From positions 1-60,636 of the IMG/VR virus record IMGVR_UViG_3300023115_000022: 60,636 nucleotides of DNA; one strand, given 5' to 3'. This document shows positions 59,963 to 60,636 of this stretch, piece by piece (within the stretch, counting starts at the first letter, position 1; the number at the start of each line of letters is the position of its first letter). The position numbers and the translations under genes are program-made. Under the pieces are notes generated by a model. The model was not told the DNA's origin. It searched no databases and saw only the letters and a list, made by a program, of their open reading frames with translations. The stretch is from a virus.

Positions 59963-60636
59963 ATGAAAGATATTAGGGATTTAATTAATATAGCTGATGT
60001 TTATGGCAAAATAATAAATGAAGCACCACCCTCGAAAAAAGCAAATAGTTTAGCAGATCTTGGAACTAGAAAGCCACAAGGAACTACACAAGAACCAGCC
60101 ACAGGTCAAACAAATGCAGTAAGACCTGCACCAGGTGGCGCAGGACAATTGCCTCAAGGAACTACTACATCAGGTCCACAAAATGGACGTCAAGGACCAA
60201 GAGGTGGACAACGCCCACAAGGAACTACTACAGCAGATCCAGATGCAGCTGACCCAAGAGGACCAGACCAAAGAGGCGGACAAAGCCCACAAGGAACTAC
60301 CACATCAGGTCCACAAAATGGACGTCAAGGACCAAGAGGTGGACAACGCCCACAAGGAACTACACAAGAACCAGCCACAGGTCAAACAAATGCAGTAAGA
60401 CCTGCACCAGGTGGCGCAGGACAATTGCCTCAAGGAACTACACAAGAACCTGCAACAGGACAAACAGCAGCAGACGAATTTGCAGGTGGTAATAGACAAG
60501 GTGGCGAATTTGATACAACACCATCAGATGCACAACAAGCAGCAGACGAATTTGCAGGTGGTAATAGACAAGGTGGCGAATTTGATACAACACCATCAGA
60601 TGCACAACAAGCAGCAGACGAATTTGCAGGTGGTAA
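59963..60636 (+). CDS. repeat-rich disordered protein, partial (runs off the right edge), at least 224 aa
   Basis: An ATG 2 bp after the previous stop opens a frame that stays open to the window end. Residues 1-33 (MKDIRDLINIADVYGKIINE...) look helical. After that the protein is Gly/Pro/Gln/Thr-rich and built from nested repeats of QGTT-type units, ending in a 24-aa tandem repeat with EFAGGNRQGGEFDTTPS at its core. I do not recognise it. It resembles the low-complexity proteins of the neck cluster in style. Confidence 0.65.
   Translation, partial: MKDIRDLINIADVYGKIINEAPPSKKANSLADLGTRKPQGTTQEPATGQTNAVRPAPGGAGQLPQGTTTSGPQNGRQGPRGGQRPQGTTTADPDAADPRGPDQRGGQSPQGTTTSGPQNGRQGPRGGQRPQGTTQEPATGQTNAVRPAPGGAGQLPQGTTQEPATGQTAADEFAGGNRQGGEFDTTPSDAQQAADEFAGGNRQGGEFDTTPSDAQQAADEFAGG
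60074..60441 (+). repeat. nested direct repeats inside the partial repeat-rich gene
   Basis: A 92-bp segment at 60074-60165 recurs at 60350-60441 (offset 276 bp), apparently identical. A 62-bp segment at 60167-60228 recurs at 60302-60363 (offset 135 bp) with a single difference at most in the part I compared. Both offsets are multiples of three, so the reading frame is kept. Confidence 0.8.
60467..60636 (+). repeat. 72-bp tandem repeat, two full copies and a third cut by the window end
   Basis: Copies at 60467-60538 and 60539-60610 are identical, and a third begins at 60611. Each encodes 24 residues. The array may continue beyond the window. Confidence 0.92.

Noticed and set aside
1-60636. 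CRISPR array, integrase/att sites or insertion sequences
   Set aside because: No regularly spaced short repeats with unique spacers, no transposase or integrase, and no terminal inverted repeats were seen; the repeats present are coding and in frame.

Overview
This window is part of the genome of a T4-like contractile-tailed phage (myovirus) of the marine type seen in cyanophages and pelagiphages. The DNA is visibly AT-rich. It carries recognisable T4 core genes: neck (gp13, gp14), tail completion (gp15), tail sheath (gp18), tail tube (gp19), head completion (gp4) and small terminase (gp16). At least nine genes or operons are preceded by a T4-style late promoter of the form NATAAATA or GGTAAATA. 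No tRNA, photosynthesis gene or integrase was seen, so the host cannot be fixed beyond a marine bacterium.

Layout. (1) 1-504: a 32-codon ORF, a host-type sigma-70 promoter, about 245 nt of structured non-coding transcript and a strong terminator, followed at once by a late promoter. (2) 505-32705: a 32-kb tail-fibre and adhesin module, all on the plus strand. It holds two beta-helix fibres of about 1300 aa, two giant fibres of 1990 and 2685 aa, three small beta-sandwich proteins, an S74-chaperone fibre, a LamG-type protein, a polyglycine adhesin with a paralogue, and two proteins of unknown role. (3) 32771-40083: a tightly overlapping ten-gene island with a U32-like/methyltransferase fusion, three 2-oxoglutarate/Fe(II) oxygenases, a flavin-dependent halogenase, two paralogous jelly-roll-like proteins, a J-domain protein and small unknowns. 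(4) 40112-43790: two fibre-like proteins, one ending in a cupredoxin-like domain, around a complete subtilisin-type protease. (5) 43783-50303, minus strand: an unknown gene, a cupin, a Nudix hydrolase, gp15, two low-complexity proteins and gp14. (6) 50309-52550: back-to-back late promoters, gp13, an alpha/beta hydrolase, and a dNMP kinase with its own sigma-70 promoter whose 3' end is overlapped by an antisense HNH endonuclease. (7) 52661-60636: gp18, gp19, a tail-tube-like protein, a small unknown, gp4, gp16, an unknown, and a repeat-rich gene running off the right edge.

How it fits together: most of the window is late virion-assembly DNA. The fibre module supplies host recognition. The island beside it encodes redox, halogenation and methylation chemistry whose substrate is unknown; the most economical guess is a fibre or other virion protein, or a small molecule made during infection. 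The neck, tail and head-completion genes sit in several short late transcription units. Two of these appear to start exactly at the initiation codon, which would give leaderless mRNAs.
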